The notes beneath the pieces were generated by a model. It was given only the letters and a program-made list of their open reading frames with translations, ran no database searches and had not been told where the DNA came from. From assembly GCF_000179575.2 (NCBI RefSeq), contig NC_015636.1, forward strand, positions 969,495 through 1,033,494: 64,000 nt of DNA. The letters run 5' to 3'. Each line of letters begins with the position of its first letter. Position 1 is the first letter of the stretch. A program made the position numbers and the translations under genes. This stretch comes from Methanothermococcus okinawensis IH1 (GTDB lineage: Archaea > AGJL01 > Methanococci > Methanococcales > Methanococcaceae). This document shows, piece after piece, positions 1 to 10,025 of this stretch.

Positions 1-4
1 ACAT
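1..4 (-). CDS. mtrH: Start codon of mtrH (gene continues outside the window)
   Basis: Only the first codon lies in the window. On the minus strand a GGTGAT Shine-Dalgarno sequence at 11-16 is followed five bases later by ATG at 4-2. In methanogens mtrH, the methyl-H4MPT-binding methyltransferase subunit of Mtr, normally follows mtrG, so both position and SD fit. No coding sequence is visible to confirm it. The assignment rests on operon order. Confidence 0.55.
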
Positions 5-15
5 GTATAATCACC

Positions 16-264
16 TCATTTTAACATTGATAGATAATCGATTAATTTTATAATTAATGGGAATATGTTGTATAATATAAGACCTATCGTTAAACCATAT
101 AATATACCAGTATCCCTTCCTACTTTTCTACCAGCTGTTTGATATACTTCTGCATTTGTATTTTCTACTTTTGTTTCGAGCTCATCCAACCGTTGCATCA
201 ATGCCTCATAATCTTTGGGGTCCATTATCACCTGAGGAACAGGCGTTTTTTCATCTTCTCCCAT
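16..264 (-). CDS. mtrG: Tetrahydromethanopterin S-methyltransferase subunit G
   Basis: MtrG, 82 aa, is a small subunit of the membrane-bound Mtr complex, which moves the methyl group from methyl-tetrahydromethanopterin to coenzyme M and pumps sodium ions. The N-terminal half is charged, with a short helical stretch around residues 20-40. One hydrophobic segment near residues 55-75 is the likely membrane anchor. The start is ATG behind AGGTGAAATT. It lies between mtrF (20 bases upstream) and the mtrH start, the usual end of the operon. Family assignment rests on length, anchor and position. Confidence 0.93.
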   Translation of the reverse strand: MGEDEKTPVPQVIMDPKDYEALMQRLDELETKVENTNAEVYQTAGRKVGRDTGILYGLTIGLILYNIFPLIIKLIDYLSMLK

Positions 265-284
265 AATTTCACCTCAAAAACCAA

Positions 285-488
285 TTATTGATATAGTCTA
301 ATAATAATAGGTATTGCCAATAAGACAATTCCAAATATAACGCCTATTGCTAATCCTTTAACTGAAGAAGATTCTATACCTGACTCTAATCCTCTATTTC
401 TTGTAATTAATCCTACTTTATACTCTAATTTATCCATAATAGATTCTATGGATTTAGTGTTTGGTTTATTTGATATTTCTAAACTCAT
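285..488 (-). CDS. mtrF: Tetrahydromethanopterin S-methyltransferase subunit F
   Basis: MtrF, 67 aa, is a small accessory subunit of Mtr with a hydrophilic N-terminus and one C-terminal membrane helix (about residues 45-65, rich in Gly/Ile/Val). It resembles the tail domain of MtrA, its neighbour, as is usual for this family. The ATG follows GTGAAAAC, which overlaps the end of mtrA, so the genes are probably translationally coupled. Its precise role within Mtr is not established from the sequence. Confidence 0.9.
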   Translation of the reverse strand: MSLEISNKPNTKSIESIMDKLEYKVGLITRNRGLESGIESSSVKGLAIGVIFGIVLLAIPIIIRLYQ

Positions 489-498
489 GTTTTCACCA

Positions 499-1224
499 TT
501 AGAACATTAATATGCCTAATACTAATATTGACATAAACAATCCAATAGATATACCTTGAATTTTTCCATTGTAATATCCAGATTGCCATTTTGCTAAGAG
601 GGCATTGTAGTTAATAGCCTCTGAAATTATTCTTAACCTACTTTCAACAATTGCCATTTCAGGAGTTATGGGTTTTATTGCAGTTCCTTCTTCTTCTTCA
701 CCGCCTGCTCCTCCTTCTAACTCTATGATGAAAGGGTCTTCATCTATTGCACCAGGGTCTTTTGAGATACACTCTTTAACTGCTGAACTTATTTTCCCTG
801 TATCTTCACAATCTATCAAATCTACAATTTCAACTATTTGCCTTCTAAATCTATCTATTGCATCTTTTCCTGCGTTTTCAAGAAATGGAATTGCTCCTTT
901 TGCCCCAATAATTCCTCCATCATCTCCAATTCCATTTTCATGAAGTGCTTTAAAACACTGTCCTGTAATATGTCCCTGCACCTCAGAACCACATAATACC
1001 ATAAATCGTATATTTGGATTGGAAATATAATTTGCTACAACCTTTTCAATTCCCAAGTTTTCAGTGTGGCATGGTCCTGATATGGCAGCTCCTGCTGAAA
1101 TAGCTGCATCATCCAATCCATGTGACCCAAGGGTAACAACCCCAACACAACTTTCAGGATTCCCTACCACATATTCACCACTTACTATTGGCCATCCTGC
1201 TGCTGGTTCTTTTTTATCTGCCAT
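499..1224 (-). CDS. mtrA: Tetrahydromethanopterin S-methyltransferase subunit A (corrinoid protein)
   Basis: MtrA, 241 aa, carries the corrinoid that accepts the methyl group from methyl-H4MPT before transfer to coenzyme M. The cytoplasmic domain covers about residues 1-170. The motif [10 protein letters not shown] contains His85, matching the histidine that is the lower cobalt ligand in characterised MtrA. A Gly/Glu-rich linker (about 168-180) leads to a C-terminal membrane helix (about 220-240). The start is ATG after GGTGATAATTT. It lies in the mtr operon between mtrB and mtrF. Length and motif are typical. Confidence 0.97.
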   Translation of the reverse strand: MADKKEPAAGWPIVSGEYVVGNPESCVGVVTLGSHGLDDAAISAGAAISGPCHTENLGIEKVVANYISNPNIRFMVLCGSEVQGHITGQCFKALHENGIGDDGGIIGAKGAIPFLENAGKDAIDRFRRQIVEIVDLIDCEDTGKISSAVKECISKDPGAIDEDPFIIELEGGAGGEEEEGTAIKPITPEMAIVESRLRIISEAINYNALLAKWQSGYYNGKIQGISIGLFMSILVLGILMF

Positions 1225-1235
1225 AAATTATCACC

Positions 1236-1544
1236 TTAAAATTTTATACCCATTAGTAATGCTAATATCGCACCAATACCTAATGTAATCCATACTCCAA
1301 AAAACATAGGTTTAAAATATCCTGCAATACAATAAACTCCTTCACGGTTATCATAAGATTTTAATGGTTTATATCTTGGGTCTAATGATTGTTCATAGGA
1401 TGATACATATTCTTCCAATCTATCTATTTGCTGGTTAATAGGGTCAGTATCTACAAATATTACATCTCCCAATCCTTTTGTAATCTTCCCATTTTCAATG
1501 TTATAAACCAGAGGAATTTCTTTATCGATATACAATATTGCCAT
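1236..1544 (-). CDS. mtrB: Tetrahydromethanopterin S-methyltransferase subunit B
   Basis: MtrB, 102 aa, is a single-pass subunit of Mtr with a C-terminal membrane helix (about residues 78-100, GVWITLGIGAILALLMG). The start is ATG with SD GGTGAAATT directly upstream. It is 11 bases ahead of mtrA. Unlike most junctions in this operon it has a long structured leader (1545-1613), in which the SD sequence is duplicated and a complementary anti-SD lies between the copies. MtrB could therefore be translated under its own control. Confidence 0.94.
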   Translation of the reverse strand: MAILYIDKEIPLVYNIENGKITKGLGDVIFVDTDPINQQIDRLEEYVSSYEQSLDPRYKPLKSYDNREGVYCIAGYFKPMFFGVWITLGIGAILALLMGIKF

Positions 1545-1613
1545 AATTTCACCGATTTATGTTTTTTTAGGTGAAATTTAATGAAATTTTTTATTTCATC
1601 CGATAATTTCACC
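1545..1613 (-). promoter_or_regulatory. mtrC-mtrB intercistronic SD/anti-SD switch
   Basis: Read on the minus strand, the nonamer GGTGAAATT occurs twice: at 1613-1605 and again at 1553-1545, where it is the mtrB SD. Its exact complement AATTTCACC sits between them at 1578-1570. The upstream copy can form a nine-pair stem with the anti-SD, reinforced by an inner seven-pair stem (ATGAAAT, loop AAAAA, ATTTCAT). Alternatively the anti-SD can pair all nine bases of the mtrB SD across a 16-base loop. These pairings are seen in the sequence; a regulatory role is inferred. Confidence 0.55.
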
Positions 1614-1650
1614 AATTATTATATTCTATTAATGATATACTACTACGGGA

Positions 1651-2442
1651 TTATTCCTCTTTTTTAGGTAATTCTGGGGTGTATAATACACAACATGCAT
1701 CGTTAAGTGATTGTTTTACGAATTTGTAGTATGCTATTGCAAACAATATTAATGATACCACAATAGATATTGCATCTAATTTTGCCATTGAAAATATAAA
1801 CCAGGTTAATAATCCACAGGCTATTGCATTAATAAATGTTCTTTTATGACTTTCGTTTGGACCTAAACAAGCGTTAAATGGATGTAATATAGCCATACCT
1901 GGTGCTATAAATGCCAAGGCTATAATTCCGTTTTTTATTGCTCCTGGTATAATTATGTCTGGGGAAAATCCACCAGCATATGCTGAACAGAAACCAAGTA
2001 TTGAGAGTGTTCCCATAAGTGAAAGTTTTGTCATGGATTGAACCATAATTGGAATCTTCATACCTATTGGTTTTACTGTTAATTTACCAACGATTAAACC
2101 TAATATAACAGCCACAACTGCTGCTACTATTGGTATAGTAACATTAGGGATTCCAAATGCTTTTGGTAATAATACCCCTGCAATTGCGGAGATAGTACCC
2201 ATACCTAAACTAACCATACCTATGGATGGGACACCAGTCCCTAATCCGTATGCTGCTACCTTCCTTGTAACATTTGCTCCTGCTACGGTAGCTGCTACTG
2301 CCAATAATCCTCCAATTAACATAGATATTTGAGGCACATATTGTGAAATATACATACCAATAATTGAGAGAACAACACCTGCTATTAAAACCTGATTTTC
2401 AGGATAAAGTTCAGCGGCGTGACCTCCACCACCATGACTCAT
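1651..2442 (-). CDS. mtrC: Tetrahydromethanopterin S-methyltransferase subunit C
   Basis: MtrC, 263 aa, is a polytopic membrane subunit of the Mtr sodium pump with about seven hydrophobic helices throughout. The N-terminus [15 protein letters not shown] is followed at once by the first helix. Helices are rich in Gly, Ala and Ile, with conserved-looking loops such as [15 protein letters not shown] near residue 195. The start is ATG with SD AGGTGTAATC. It lies between mtrD and mtrB, matching EDCBA order. Membrane location is direct from hydrophobicity; a part in ion translocation is family knowledge. Confidence 0.95.
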   Translation of the reverse strand: MSHGGGGHAAELYPENQVLIAGVVLSIIGMYISQYVPQISMLIGGLLAVAATVAGANVTRKVAAYGLGTGVPSIGMVSLGMGTISAIAGVLLPKAFGIPNVTIPIVAAVVAVILGLIVGKLTVKPIGMKIPIMVQSMTKLSLMGTLSILGFCSAYAGGFSPDIIIPGAIKNGIIALAFIAPGMAILHPFNACLGPNESHKRTFINAIACGLLTWFIFSMAKLDAISIVVSLILFAIAYYKFVKQSLNDACCVLYTPELPKKEE

Positions 2443-2546
2443 GATTACACCTCATATTTATTTCATAACATTATTTCATATATATTTCAAATATACCCAT
2501 TTTTAATTCAACTAATTTTAACTAAGAAAGTTAAACTTCCTATTTA

Positions 2547-3254
2547 TTAAATTCCAAGAGACATTCCTGCTATAACAATACCAGCTATTACTGAACCTAC
2601 TGTTGAAGCTATAATTCCATTTGGTATTTTTTTGAATTTTGGGTCGTGGAATCCTTCTATTGTTCCTCCTATGTTGTATGATGCAAGAACTGCATTCATG
2701 AAGAAAAATCCAACAGCAATAATACCTGCAACCTCTGAACTAAACCCTAACAATTTAAATGCAACATAAGCCAATCCTCCACCGATACCACCTAATGCTG
2801 CTCCAATTAAACCACTAATAAAACATACAGTTGGTATTCCATGCCCAGTAGTTCCAGGAGTTATATATGATTTTTGATAATCTCCGGTAATTGGGTCTTT
2901 ATCACATTTATCAGCAGCTGGAACAACACCTACACCATAGACATAAATCAATTGACCAATTAACATTGTTAATCCAAGCATTATCATAGAGCCTACTGCT
3001 CCTGATAACAATATCAAGGTTAAATGCACAGGATTTGAAAGTGAAATACCACTTTGAGCGGCCATTACCGCAGCAGCCATTAAACCAGTAAATCCAGCAC
3101 CTGCTGCCAACTGAGTAGTTCCTGTTCCTACCCCAGTTGATGTAGCCATTGCCGCAGGAGCTCCTCCTACTGGAACAAAATGCACACTTGCATTAATTAT
3201 AGCACCTGCAACTGTAATCTCTGCAATGGGTATTATCAAGCTTACAGCATCCAT
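2547..3254 (-). CDS. mtrD: Tetrahydromethanopterin S-methyltransferase subunit D
   Basis: MtrD is a polytopic membrane subunit of Mtr (about six helices), with a soluble loop near residues 115-145 containing [17 protein letters not shown] place the start at ATG 3254 (MDAVSLI, 235 aa) because GGTGAT ends five bases upstream. A longer frame could open at TTG 3266, but that codon would precede and include the SD, so it is rejected. mtrE lies 43 bases upstream. Confidence 0.94.
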   Translation of the reverse strand: MDAVSLIIPIAEITVAGAIINASVHFVPVGGAPAAMATSTGVGTGTTQLAAGAGFTGLMAAAVMAAQSGISLSNPVHLTLILLSGAVGSMIMLGLTMLIGQLIYVYGVGVVPAADKCDKDPITGDYQKSYITPGTTGHGIPTVCFISGLIGAALGGIGGGLAYVAFKLLGFSSEVAGIIAVGFFFMNAVLASYNIGGTIEGFHDPKFKKIPNGIIASTVGSVIAGIVIAGMSLGI

Positions 3255-3297
3255 AATTATCACCAAATTTATAATTTAAATTATTGTTATAATATTT

Positions 3298-4200
3298 TTA
3301 CCTATCCGTATATGGACCATATTTTTTTCTTGCATATACTTCAATTACTCTATTTATATATGCAGCTATTGCTACGAATATTATTCCGATTACAATGGCA
3401 ATTGATGATTTTGTTACCAAATCACCACCTAATATATCTCCCATTAATCCTCTCCATCCATCCAAAAATACTATTCCTCCAAAACAAAGACCTGTTAATG
3501 GACCTCCTAATTTTGAACAGAAATAGGATGAATCTATACCATTTCTTAAACCATATTCTGCTTTAATGTCAATATCACCTTGATTGGCAACAGGAATACC
3601 TCCACCAAATGGGTATTTTTGATATTCCCTTTCAGCACCATAATGTACATCCCCTGTTGATGAACCGATAGCACCTACTGTAATACCAAATATAAATGCT
3701 ACCAATGGTAATGGGAATGGATTTCCTAAAATAGTGGTTGCCAAATATGCGACAAAAAGCATACAAAATACAGCTATAAAACCATGACCAACAATAGGTC
3801 CAACATGACTTAAAATAACATCCATATATACAGGTTGACCAAAATTCTTTGATTGACCTACAATTCTTCCCAAATATGCACTAACAGCATATGCTCCATG
3901 AACAAATGCAGCTACTCCTGCCCCTATAATCAATGCAAGAATGGGGTTTAATCCAATATGCATAATAGCCCATGCTACTGAACCTGCAACAGCAACATAT
4001 AATCCATAAGCTACAGGTTCCCCAGATATAGCTTTATTAAAGTATCTGTGAATATTACCCATCTGTGGCCCTAACTGAACCTGAGAATTAGGGTTTGATT
4101 GAGAACCTACATCAGATTCCAAATCTTCGGCACATCCAGAAACAGTAGCAGCAGCTCCTGCAAGTGCCAATGCTCCAAGTGTAATTATTGTTGGGTCCAT
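3298..4200 (-). CDS. mtrE: Tetrahydromethanopterin S-methyltransferase subunit E
   Basis: MtrE, 300 aa, is a polytopic subunit and normally the first gene of the mtr operon, as here. Several hydrophobic helices are visible (about residues 5-22, 65-95, 130-185, 230-290). The cytoplasmic loop around residues 185-225 contains GDVHYGAEREYQKYPFGGG, typical of the family. The start is ATG with SD AGGTGAAAC. The 360-base gap upstream separates it from mcrA, so mtr probably has its own promoter in addition to any readthrough from mcr. Confidence 0.96.
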   Translation of the reverse strand: MDPTIITLGALALAGAAATVSGCAEDLESDVGSQSNPNSQVQLGPQMGNIHRYFNKAISGEPVAYGLYVAVAGSVAWAIMHIGLNPILALIIGAGVAAFVHGAYAVSAYLGRIVGQSKNFGQPVYMDVILSHVGPIVGHGFIAVFCMLFVAYLATTILGNPFPLPLVAFIFGITVGAIGSSTGDVHYGAEREYQKYPFGGGIPVANQGDIDIKAEYGLRNGIDSSYFCSKLGGPLTGLCFGGIVFLDGWRGLMGDILGGDLVTKSSIAIVIGIIFVAIAAYINRVIEVYARKKYGPYTDR

Positions 4201-4559
4201 TGTTTCACCTCATTAATACGATAATCCACATATTATATAACAACATTAATAATATATATTATTTTCTATTTAATTTGGCAAATAATATATAAATATCCTT
4301 TATTTTAAATAAAAAATTCTTTAATTGTATTCTTATAATCATATCTCTAAATTATCACTATATTTACCAATTAAGGCATATTTAACATTTATATTTATAA
4401 ACATTATAATGTTGATAGATTAAGTATGGCCAATTAATAATAAGTTATTAAAATAAATAAAATAAATAATTTTAATTAAAATAGGTTTTTTGTTAAATAT
4501 GGGTAATAATAGGTATATAATGTATAAAATATAAATAAAATTATAAAATATAAAATAAT
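4201..4559 (-). promoter_or_regulatory. mcrA-mtrE intergenic region: U-rich terminator tracts and likely mtr promoter
   Basis: No gene is visible in this 359-base gap. On the minus strand, just after mcrA, there are several T-rich runs (for example TTTTATTTATATTTTATAC near 4520-4540 and TTTATTTTATTTTATTTTAA near 4445-4465), compatible with archaeal U-tract termination. Two TATA-like elements follow, TTTATAAATATAAAT near 4389-4402 and TTTATATATT near 4283-4292. Either could start an mtr transcript with a long leader. Which one is used cannot be decided by eye. Confidence 0.4.
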
Positions 4560-6218
4560 TTAATGTGCAGGAATGATTGGGTCTCTTTCTCCTGCTGGTT
4601 CGAATTCTCTTAGAGCTCCTCTTGCACATTCTTTTCTTGGGTGAGCAAAGTCAAATACCAATGAAGGGTCTGCAAATGCAATTTTAATTAATGGGTTCGT
4701 TGCAAACGCATCTCTTCTTGCTGAGTGAGCTGCCTGGGTAATACCTGCGTATTCTCCCTGGTGACCTACATTCATTGCATAGTTTGGATAGTTTGGACCT
4801 CTCAATTCTAATGGTGATGATTCATCGTTTCTAATTGAAAGTGAGTTTGAAGCACCACACTGGTCTTGCAAGTCGTATCCATAGAATCCTAATCTGCTGT
4901 GGTATTCTTTGTGTAATATCTGGCTTAAATACCATCCATTAACCCCAGCATTTGAGTTTCCTGTTGCCATACATACTGAGATACCAGATGCAGCTGCTAC
5001 AACACCAGCTCTTTGAGAACCTCCAAAGTGGTCTTCCAATAATGCTGGGAACTCATCATACTGTTCTAATCCATAGAGTGTAACTTCTGTTGCAATATCC
5101 TCTACAACATCCATTGTTGGTTTTGTACCATTTATTCCGTATTTTTTCTCTACATAGTCATATCCATAGTATGAGAAATCATCCAAGATGTCATCAGTGT
5201 ATGTTGCACTTGCATATTGTGTGAATCCTACTCCTCCTGACATGTATGAACCGAGCCATATCTGGTCGTATAACATACAGCCCATTGCAACTACTTCTAA
5301 TGACTGTTCTACTGGGTCATCACTTACTCTTGTTGTTTGCACTACATCTGCCAATACCCCAAATGGAATACCTCCTGGCTCGTTTGCTCCTCTTGACCTT
5401 CTTGCTGGAAGTGCAGTACCCATTCCAATAACATCAGCGTGTTTTGCAGCATATGAGAAATCAGCAATTGCAGCTTCTCCTGCACAGAGTTTGTATGCTG
5501 TAATGAATGACATTCCAATCTGCATAGCAGACCATCTTGCTATGGTACCTCCATCACATACCCTACCTACTAATGTAGGAACTCTTGATACCTGATAGGT
5601 TCTTTTACCAATAGCAGCTTTTAACTGTTCTGCTTGTTCTTCTGGGAACAATTTGTTAATGTCAATTAATACTCTTTTGTCGAGCTCATCTGCTAATTCA
5701 TCATCCCCAGTGAATATCTTAGCGTAGGAATCCCATGCTAATGCAGGGTCTACCTCAACCATGTGTTCCTGAACAACAGCACCACCAGGTAATGCGTGGT
5801 TTATTGTTTCCATATATTCATTTATTGTTTCTGGTGTAACCTCTACACCAAGCCTTTTTTCAAGAACAGCGTGTCCTGTATCCATACCAACAATAACTGT
5901 TCTTCTGATATCATCCCACATTTGCTGGATAGCAGCATTGTTCATGAAGTGTAAGTCATCTCCTTCTACAATGGCATCAGTATTTGAGATTTTGTAAGGC
6001 ATTAATTTTCTCTGTCCTAATGGAACTCCAATATCTGGGTTATATCCAGGAATACCTCCTCTTTTCTCAGATAATTCTTTCGCATGTTCAACAAACTCAG
6101 TTTTTCTTTTAGACTGTCTCCATCCACCAAAGGTGTAGAATTTTGTATATTTTTCTTTTGGATCTTCTTCAAATTTTTCTTTCAATGCTTTTAAGAACAA
6201 TTTCTTTTCAGCTTCCAT
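4560..6218 (-). CDS. mcrA: Methyl-coenzyme M reductase I, alpha subunit
   Basis: McrA, 552 aa, is the catalytic subunit of the enzyme that reduces methyl-coenzyme M with coenzyme B to methane, using nickel F430. Seen here: Gln150 in GGAVVQEHM (F430 axial ligand position), His260 in AAKHADVIG (N-methylhistidine site), Arg274 in [13 protein letters not shown] (methylarginine site), and [13 protein letters not shown] with Gly447 (thioglycine site) and Cys454 (methylcysteine site). Site roles come from characterised McrA. The start is ATG after AGGTGAATATTT. It is last in mcrBDCGA. The adjacent mmp10 product is expected to methylate Arg274. Confidence 0.99.
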   Translation of the reverse strand: MEAEKKLFLKALKEKFEEDPKEKYTKFYTFGGWRQSKRKTEFVEHAKELSEKRGGIPGYNPDIGVPLGQRKLMPYKISNTDAIVEGDDLHFMNNAAIQQMWDDIRRTVIVGMDTGHAVLEKRLGVEVTPETINEYMETINHALPGGAVVQEHMVEVDPALAWDSYAKIFTGDDELADELDKRVLIDINKLFPEEQAEQLKAAIGKRTYQVSRVPTLVGRVCDGGTIARWSAMQIGMSFITAYKLCAGEAAIADFSYAAKHADVIGMGTALPARRSRGANEPGGIPFGVLADVVQTTRVSDDPVEQSLEVVAMGCMLYDQIWLGSYMSGGVGFTQYASATYTDDILDDFSYYGYDYVEKKYGINGTKPTMDVVEDIATEVTLYGLEQYDEFPALLEDHFGGSQRAGVVAAASGISVCMATGNSNAGVNGWYLSQILHKEYHSRLGFYGYDLQDQCGASNSLSIRNDESSPLELRGPNYPNYAMNVGHQGEYAGITQAAHSARRDAFATNPLIKIAFADPSLVFDFAHPRKECARGALREFEPAGERDPIIPAH

Positions 6219-6225
6219 AAATATT

Positions 6226-6248
6226 CACCTCAAAAGTTTATAGAGGTA
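6226..6248 (-). promoter_or_regulatory. Possible anti-SD hairpin before mcrA
   Basis: On the minus strand ACCTC (6247-6243) can pair with GAGGT (6231-6227), the mcrA SD, across an 11-base loop. An AT-only inverted repeat (TTAATTAA, TTTAT spacer, TTAATTAA) lies just upstream. The pairing is only five base pairs and may be chance, but it resembles the stronger SD/anti-SD arrangements before mtrB and the UPF0179 gene. Confidence 0.3.
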
Positions 6249-6316
6249 ATAATAATTAATAAGTTAATTAAATAAATTAATTAAGAAAGTTATATTTAAT
6301 TATTTAGTTATTTTAA

Positions 6317-7099
6317 TTACAATCCTTCAAATATTTTCTCAGAAGGCATATATCCTCCTAATGTCCTTGCTCTATGGATTCTTTTAACTACTGCAATAAC
6401 TTCTTCGTCATCTCTCATCGGAGTTCCATCTTTTCTATATATTGTTGTAATTTCTGCTAACTTTTCAGCAGGTAATGGTTCTCCAACATCAACAGGCTCA
6501 TCCAATGGTCTTCCAACCTGGTCTTTTACATACAAAACATGACCTGTCTTTTCATCATATACATATCTTTGAAGAGCATCAAACATTAATCCATTCTCAT
6601 CCAATCTTAATGAGTGCCCATGCACAGTAGCTCCTCTCATACCACAGGTTGCAGGGTCAAAGAATGCTGTATCAATACAGAAATTCTTTGAAACTTCTTC
6701 AAGGTTACTTTCTCTCATTTCAATAACCTGTCTTCCTGAAAGTGTTCCAGTATCTACTCCTCTGAATCTCCACATGTAAGTTCTTGCTCTGTCATAAGGT
6801 TGAGCAGGTGCATTATACATGGAATCTGCAAACTGTATATACCTGATTCTATGTCCTTCCTTAGCTCCTGTAATAGGTTCAACTAAGTCTCTTACATAAT
6901 CTTCTGGCAAGTCCATTTCTTCCAATGGAGGGTGAACTGTTTTATAATCTTCACCAGGTTGCCTGTGTCCCATGACTTTTACAACTTCATCATCTGGAAT
7001 TTCTCTTAATTTTTCCAATTCAATTTCTGGGTTCATGTGATTTCTTCTGTTCTGTGCAATTTTTGTTGCACCAGGGTAATATTGAGGCTTGTATGCCAT
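6317..7099 (-). CDS. mcrG: Methyl-coenzyme M reductase I, gamma subunit
   Basis: McrG, 260 aa, is the gamma subunit of the (alpha-beta-gamma)2 reductase and helps form the F430 and coenzyme M/B channel. It begins MAYKPQYYPGATKIAQNRRNHMNP. Family-typical stretches include DDEVVKVMGHRQPGEDYKTV and GCHG-like residues at CGMRGATVHGHSLRLDENG (about residues 150-170). The length is normal. The start is ATG with SD AGGTGATTTT, which overlaps the end of mcrC. mcrA lies about 100 bases downstream. Confidence 0.98.
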   Translation of the reverse strand: MAYKPQYYPGATKIAQNRRNHMNPEIELEKLREIPDDEVVKVMGHRQPGEDYKTVHPPLEEMDLPEDYVRDLVEPITGAKEGHRIRYIQFADSMYNAPAQPYDRARTYMWRFRGVDTGTLSGRQVIEMRESNLEEVSKNFCIDTAFFDPATCGMRGATVHGHSLRLDENGLMFDALQRYVYDEKTGHVLYVKDQVGRPLDEPVDVGEPLPAEKLAEITTIYRKDGTPMRDDEEVIAVVKRIHRARTLGGYMPSEKIFEGL

Positions 7100-7110
7100 A
7101 AAATCACCTC

Positions 7111-7707
7111 TTAAATTAAATGCTTCTTAATTTTTTCAATTACTTCATCAATTTTTGATTGTGGAGCTGATTCACCCCTAACAACCCCTGTAATAATATC
7201 TACAATCATGCCTCCTGTTTTAGGTTCAATAGGCATAACCTCTTTGGTTTTAACACCCACTTTGGCAAAATCTTCCATATCCACAGGCGTTTGGCAGACT
7301 ACTATCGTAGGTATATGCACATACCTTAAAAATAATCTTGCCTTATATACGATATGGCTCTTAACATTCCCAAAGTGAATAACGCAAAGTTTATGCCTAT
7401 TTACCTGCTCGGCTTCTTTTGGTTTTAACCCAAATGTTGAACCGAGGCTCCCATGAGGGGCATCATGAGGAATACCAGTACCTGCATCCAATACAAGAAC
7501 ACTTGTTTGGATTCCTGCTTCCCTTATTCCATAGGTAATTTCACAAACTGGTTTTGTAATATGCCTCCTTCCAGGAGACATAGCTACAACTACAACATCA
7601 TTTTTCAAACCTTCTGCGAAGGTTCCTCTTTGAGCTAATCCACCACCTTCGCCCAATCCCATTACGGACCTGCAATCCACAATTTGTTCTCTTCTACCTA
7701 CTGGCAT
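7111..7707 (-). CDS. mcrC: Methyl-coenzyme M reductase operon protein C
   Basis: McrC, 198 aa, is not part of the purified reductase but belongs to the ATP-dependent McrA activation machinery in characterised methanogens. Visible features include [30 protein letters not shown] at the start (in part), a Gly-rich loop near residue 20, and the conserved [12 protein letters not shown]. The start is ATG after AAGTGATTAT. It sits between mcrD and mcrG. No cofactor motif is obvious apart from scattered Cys residues. Confidence 0.95.
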   Translation of the reverse strand: MPVGRREQIVDCRSVMGLGEGGGLAQRGTFAEGLKNDVVVVAMSPGRRHITKPVCEITYGIREAGIQTSVLVLDAGTGIPHDAPHGSLGSTFGLKPKEAEQVNRHKLCVIHFGNVKSHIVYKARLFLRYVHIPTIVVCQTPVDMEDFAKVGVKTKEVMPIEPKTGGMIVDIITGVVRGESAPQSKIDEVIEKIKKHLI

Positions 7708-7728
7708 ATAATCACTTTAAATTTCTTT

Positions 7729-8235
7729 TTACTTTTCTTTTTCATCCTTTTCTGTTTTATTGTCTTCTTCATCTTTTGGAATAATTTTCACTGCGGATTC
7801 ATATTTACTCCTTGGGTCGGTCAAACCTATCATATTTTTGTCCATCATATTTACCAGCTTCTCACCGTATTTTATATAATCTGTTACGGTTGCTTTATCC
7901 CTAGTAAATTTGCCGACCGATATATTGTATCCATACGGAAACAGTGATTTACAGATTTCTTCAATTTTATCTACTTCACTGTCATCCTTTAATGTTATCC
8001 AAAATCTTCCTGCCATTACTGTGAGCTCAACAGGAACTCCATGAACATTAATTTCCTTTCTCTCAGGATGATTTACGGGAGTTCCTTTTGCAGGACCGTA
8101 ATATACGGTTTTTGGCAAAGGTTCGCCGTGGATTATAATTCTTTCCACAGTATCTAATGAATAAGCTTTATTAAGGAATTTTTCGGTAGTTTTAGCTTTT
8201 AAATACCTATGGGGGAAGACTTCTATTTCTATCAT
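7729..8235 (-). CDS. mcrD: Methyl-coenzyme M reductase operon protein D
   Basis: McrD, 168 aa, is a non-structural protein that associates with Mcr and is thought to act as an assembly or F430-delivery chaperone. The N-terminus IEIEVFPHRYLKAKTTEKFL and the central VHGVPVELTVMAGRFWITL are family-like. The C-terminal tail is highly charged (Lys/Glu/Asp-rich, about residues 148-168) and probably disordered. The start is ATG after AGGTAATAAA. It lies between mcrB (110-base spacer) and mcrC. Confidence 0.95.
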   Translation of the reverse strand: MIEIEVFPHRYLKAKTTEKFLNKAYSLDTVERIIIHGEPLPKTVYYGPAKGTPVNHPERKEINVHGVPVELTVMAGRFWITLKDDSEVDKIEEICKSLFPYGYNISVGKFTRDKATVTDYIKYGEKLVNMMDKNMIGLTDPRSKYESAVKIIPKDEEDNKTEKDEKEK

Positions 8236-8345
8236 TTTATTACCTATTTAGTTTAGTTAATTGGCATGATTGATAAATTATTATTAATTATTATAATCAA
8301 TATATTGAGTATCATTAAGCATAAAAGTTATTAACTTATAATTTA

Positions 8346-9677
8346 TTATAATTTATCTTTTATTTCAATAGCACCTTCAATTACATGCTTCAAAGGTTCT
8401 CTAAATTCATCAATAGCACTGTATACTGCACCAACTAATGCTGATGTTTTTTCAGGTGAAAACATCTGAGTTCCTGCATCTACACATAATGCGGCACATA
8501 CTGGTGGAATAGCAAATCCTTTGGAGTGTCTTGTAACGATGTGGTTTCCTGTGAATATACCTGGACCACCACCACCATAGATGGAGTGTGAGAAGAAACT
8601 GAATCCTACCGCAGTACCTTCTGCTCTACCGAAATCAACACCTGGCAAACCAGTTTCATATTCTATTATATCGTTGTAGTATAAGATTGTTGAAGCAACA
8701 TTTTGAGCAGCTCTTGCTGCACCACAATTTACAATAGCTGCTGCTGCTAAACCTGCTGCTGCATAAGCATTCCACTTAGCAACATCTACTGGTTTATACA
8801 TTGTAAATCCTGAATCTAGTGTTTTATCTTCTACAATTACATTATCTTCAAGAGCTCTTTCAACTAATGAAGCAACAACTGTACCAACTGTACCTTTACC
8901 GTTTGCTTTTACAAGGTCAATTACTATGTTATCTGCATTTAAACCTTGGTATCCAAGACCTAACAAGTGCATTCTTTCAAATTCACCTATTGCATCTCCC
9001 ATTTCAAACATTGCTGTTTGTTCCATGATTGATGCAAATGCAATAGCGTTCATGATGTTTTTCTTTGTTGTGGCTACATAGTGGTTTACCATAATGTTTC
9101 TCAATGCGTAGCCTAAACCTTCCATGTTTGAAGGAGCTCCTAATAATGAAGCAATGTTTCCTCCCATATAATCCATAACTTGTGGGTATCTTCCGATAAT
9201 TGCGGCATGCACTGTTGAACCTTCAAACATATCTATGTCAAATGTTTTAATAATAGCTTCTTTCAAAGCCATTGCTGTGTTTAACATAGATACTGAATAT
9301 TCTGCTGCTACCTCTAATCTTCTGGATGGCAACTGAACAACTGCCTGTTTTCCACCGTTAATTGTTCTAATATTTGTATCATCATCTGGTGAAATTCTTA
9401 ATGTTTTTTCAACTTCTTCCATAATAGCGTCAGCATTTTCTACTATTGGCAAATCCAAGGTTCTTCCTGGAATTTTGCAACCTTTGCCTCCGAGAGCTCC
9501 GGTTTTTAAACTGTTTTCTATACCTGCTAAATTAACTGCTACTGTTCTCTTAACATCGGATACTATCTTCTTTACAACTGGGTTGTACAATGGGCTTATA
9601 GCCTCCAACGGTACATTTTCTGCTGCAAGATTACCTTTCGCATCATACAAATTTATCTTATCTTCATACTTTACCAT
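8346..9677 (-). CDS. mcrB: Methyl-coenzyme M reductase I, beta subunit
   Basis: McrB is the beta subunit of the reductase and contributes to the coenzyme B and coenzyme M sites. I choose ATG 9677 ([15 protein letters not shown], 443 aa) because SD GGAGTG lies just upstream. The GTG at 9686 would fall inside the SD. The Gly-rich segment [21 protein letters not shown] near residue 365 is the family signature region (given here in part). It is first in mcrBDCGA and divergent from mmp10. Confidence 0.98.
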   Translation of the reverse strand: MVKYEDKINLYDAKGNLAAENVPLEAISPLYNPVVKKIVSDVKRTVAVNLAGIENSLKTGALGGKGCKIPGRTLDLPIVENADAIMEEVEKTLRISPDDDTNIRTINGGKQAVVQLPSRRLEVAAEYSVSMLNTAMALKEAIIKTFDIDMFEGSTVHAAIIGRYPQVMDYMGGNIASLLGAPSNMEGLGYALRNIMVNHYVATTKKNIMNAIAFASIMEQTAMFEMGDAIGEFERMHLLGLGYQGLNADNIVIDLVKANGKGTVGTVVASLVERALEDNVIVEDKTLDSGFTMYKPVDVAKWNAYAAAGLAAAAIVNCGAARAAQNVASTILYYNDIIEYETGLPGVDFGRAEGTAVGFSFFSHSIYGGGGPGIFTGNHIVTRHSKGFAIPPVCAALCVDAGTQMFSPEKTSALVGAVYSAIDEFREPLKHVIEGAIEIKDKL

Positions 9678-9721
9678 AGGAACCACTCCTATTATTTGAT
9701 ATATGCACTACATCCTATATT

Positions 9722-9740
9722 TTTATTTATATATTCCTTT
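9722..9740 (-). promoter_or_regulatory. Probable mcr operon promoter (BRE/TATA)
   Basis: On the minus strand AAAGGAATATATAAATAAAA shows a purine-rich BRE-like AAAGGA followed by the TATA-like TATATAAATA. It lies about 50 bases upstream of mcrB ATG 9677, which would give a short leader of about 25 bases. A second TATA-like CTATATATAG lies further upstream near 9763-9772. The assignment is by pattern only. Confidence 0.55.
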
Positions 9741-10025
9741 TTCCATTGAATTCAAATCGAAAACTATATATAGGAGATATTTTTTAAAGGAATATTATAA
9801 AAAATTTATTCATATATTTAAATTTATTATTTTAATTTAATTTTATTTATTTTTAATTATTCTTTACAATATATGGTTTTTTGAGAGTTTTAGCAAAATT
9901 TTATATTTATTTTATTATATTTATAATTATATTATTTTTTATATTATATTATTTTATTTTTATTCATAAAACTATGAGATACTAAGGATACTAAAATAAC
10001 CAAAATAAAACATTAGAGGATATTT

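Noticed and set aside
3180-3566. 128-codon frame on the plus strand across the mtrE-mtrD junction
   Set aside because: It is antisense to two well-supported Mtr subunits, with Tyr/His/Leu-rich nonsense composition and no start signal.
7453-7947. Plus-strand frames over mcrC and mcrD
   Set aside because: Antisense shadows of conserved mcr operon genes, without SD or recognisable product.
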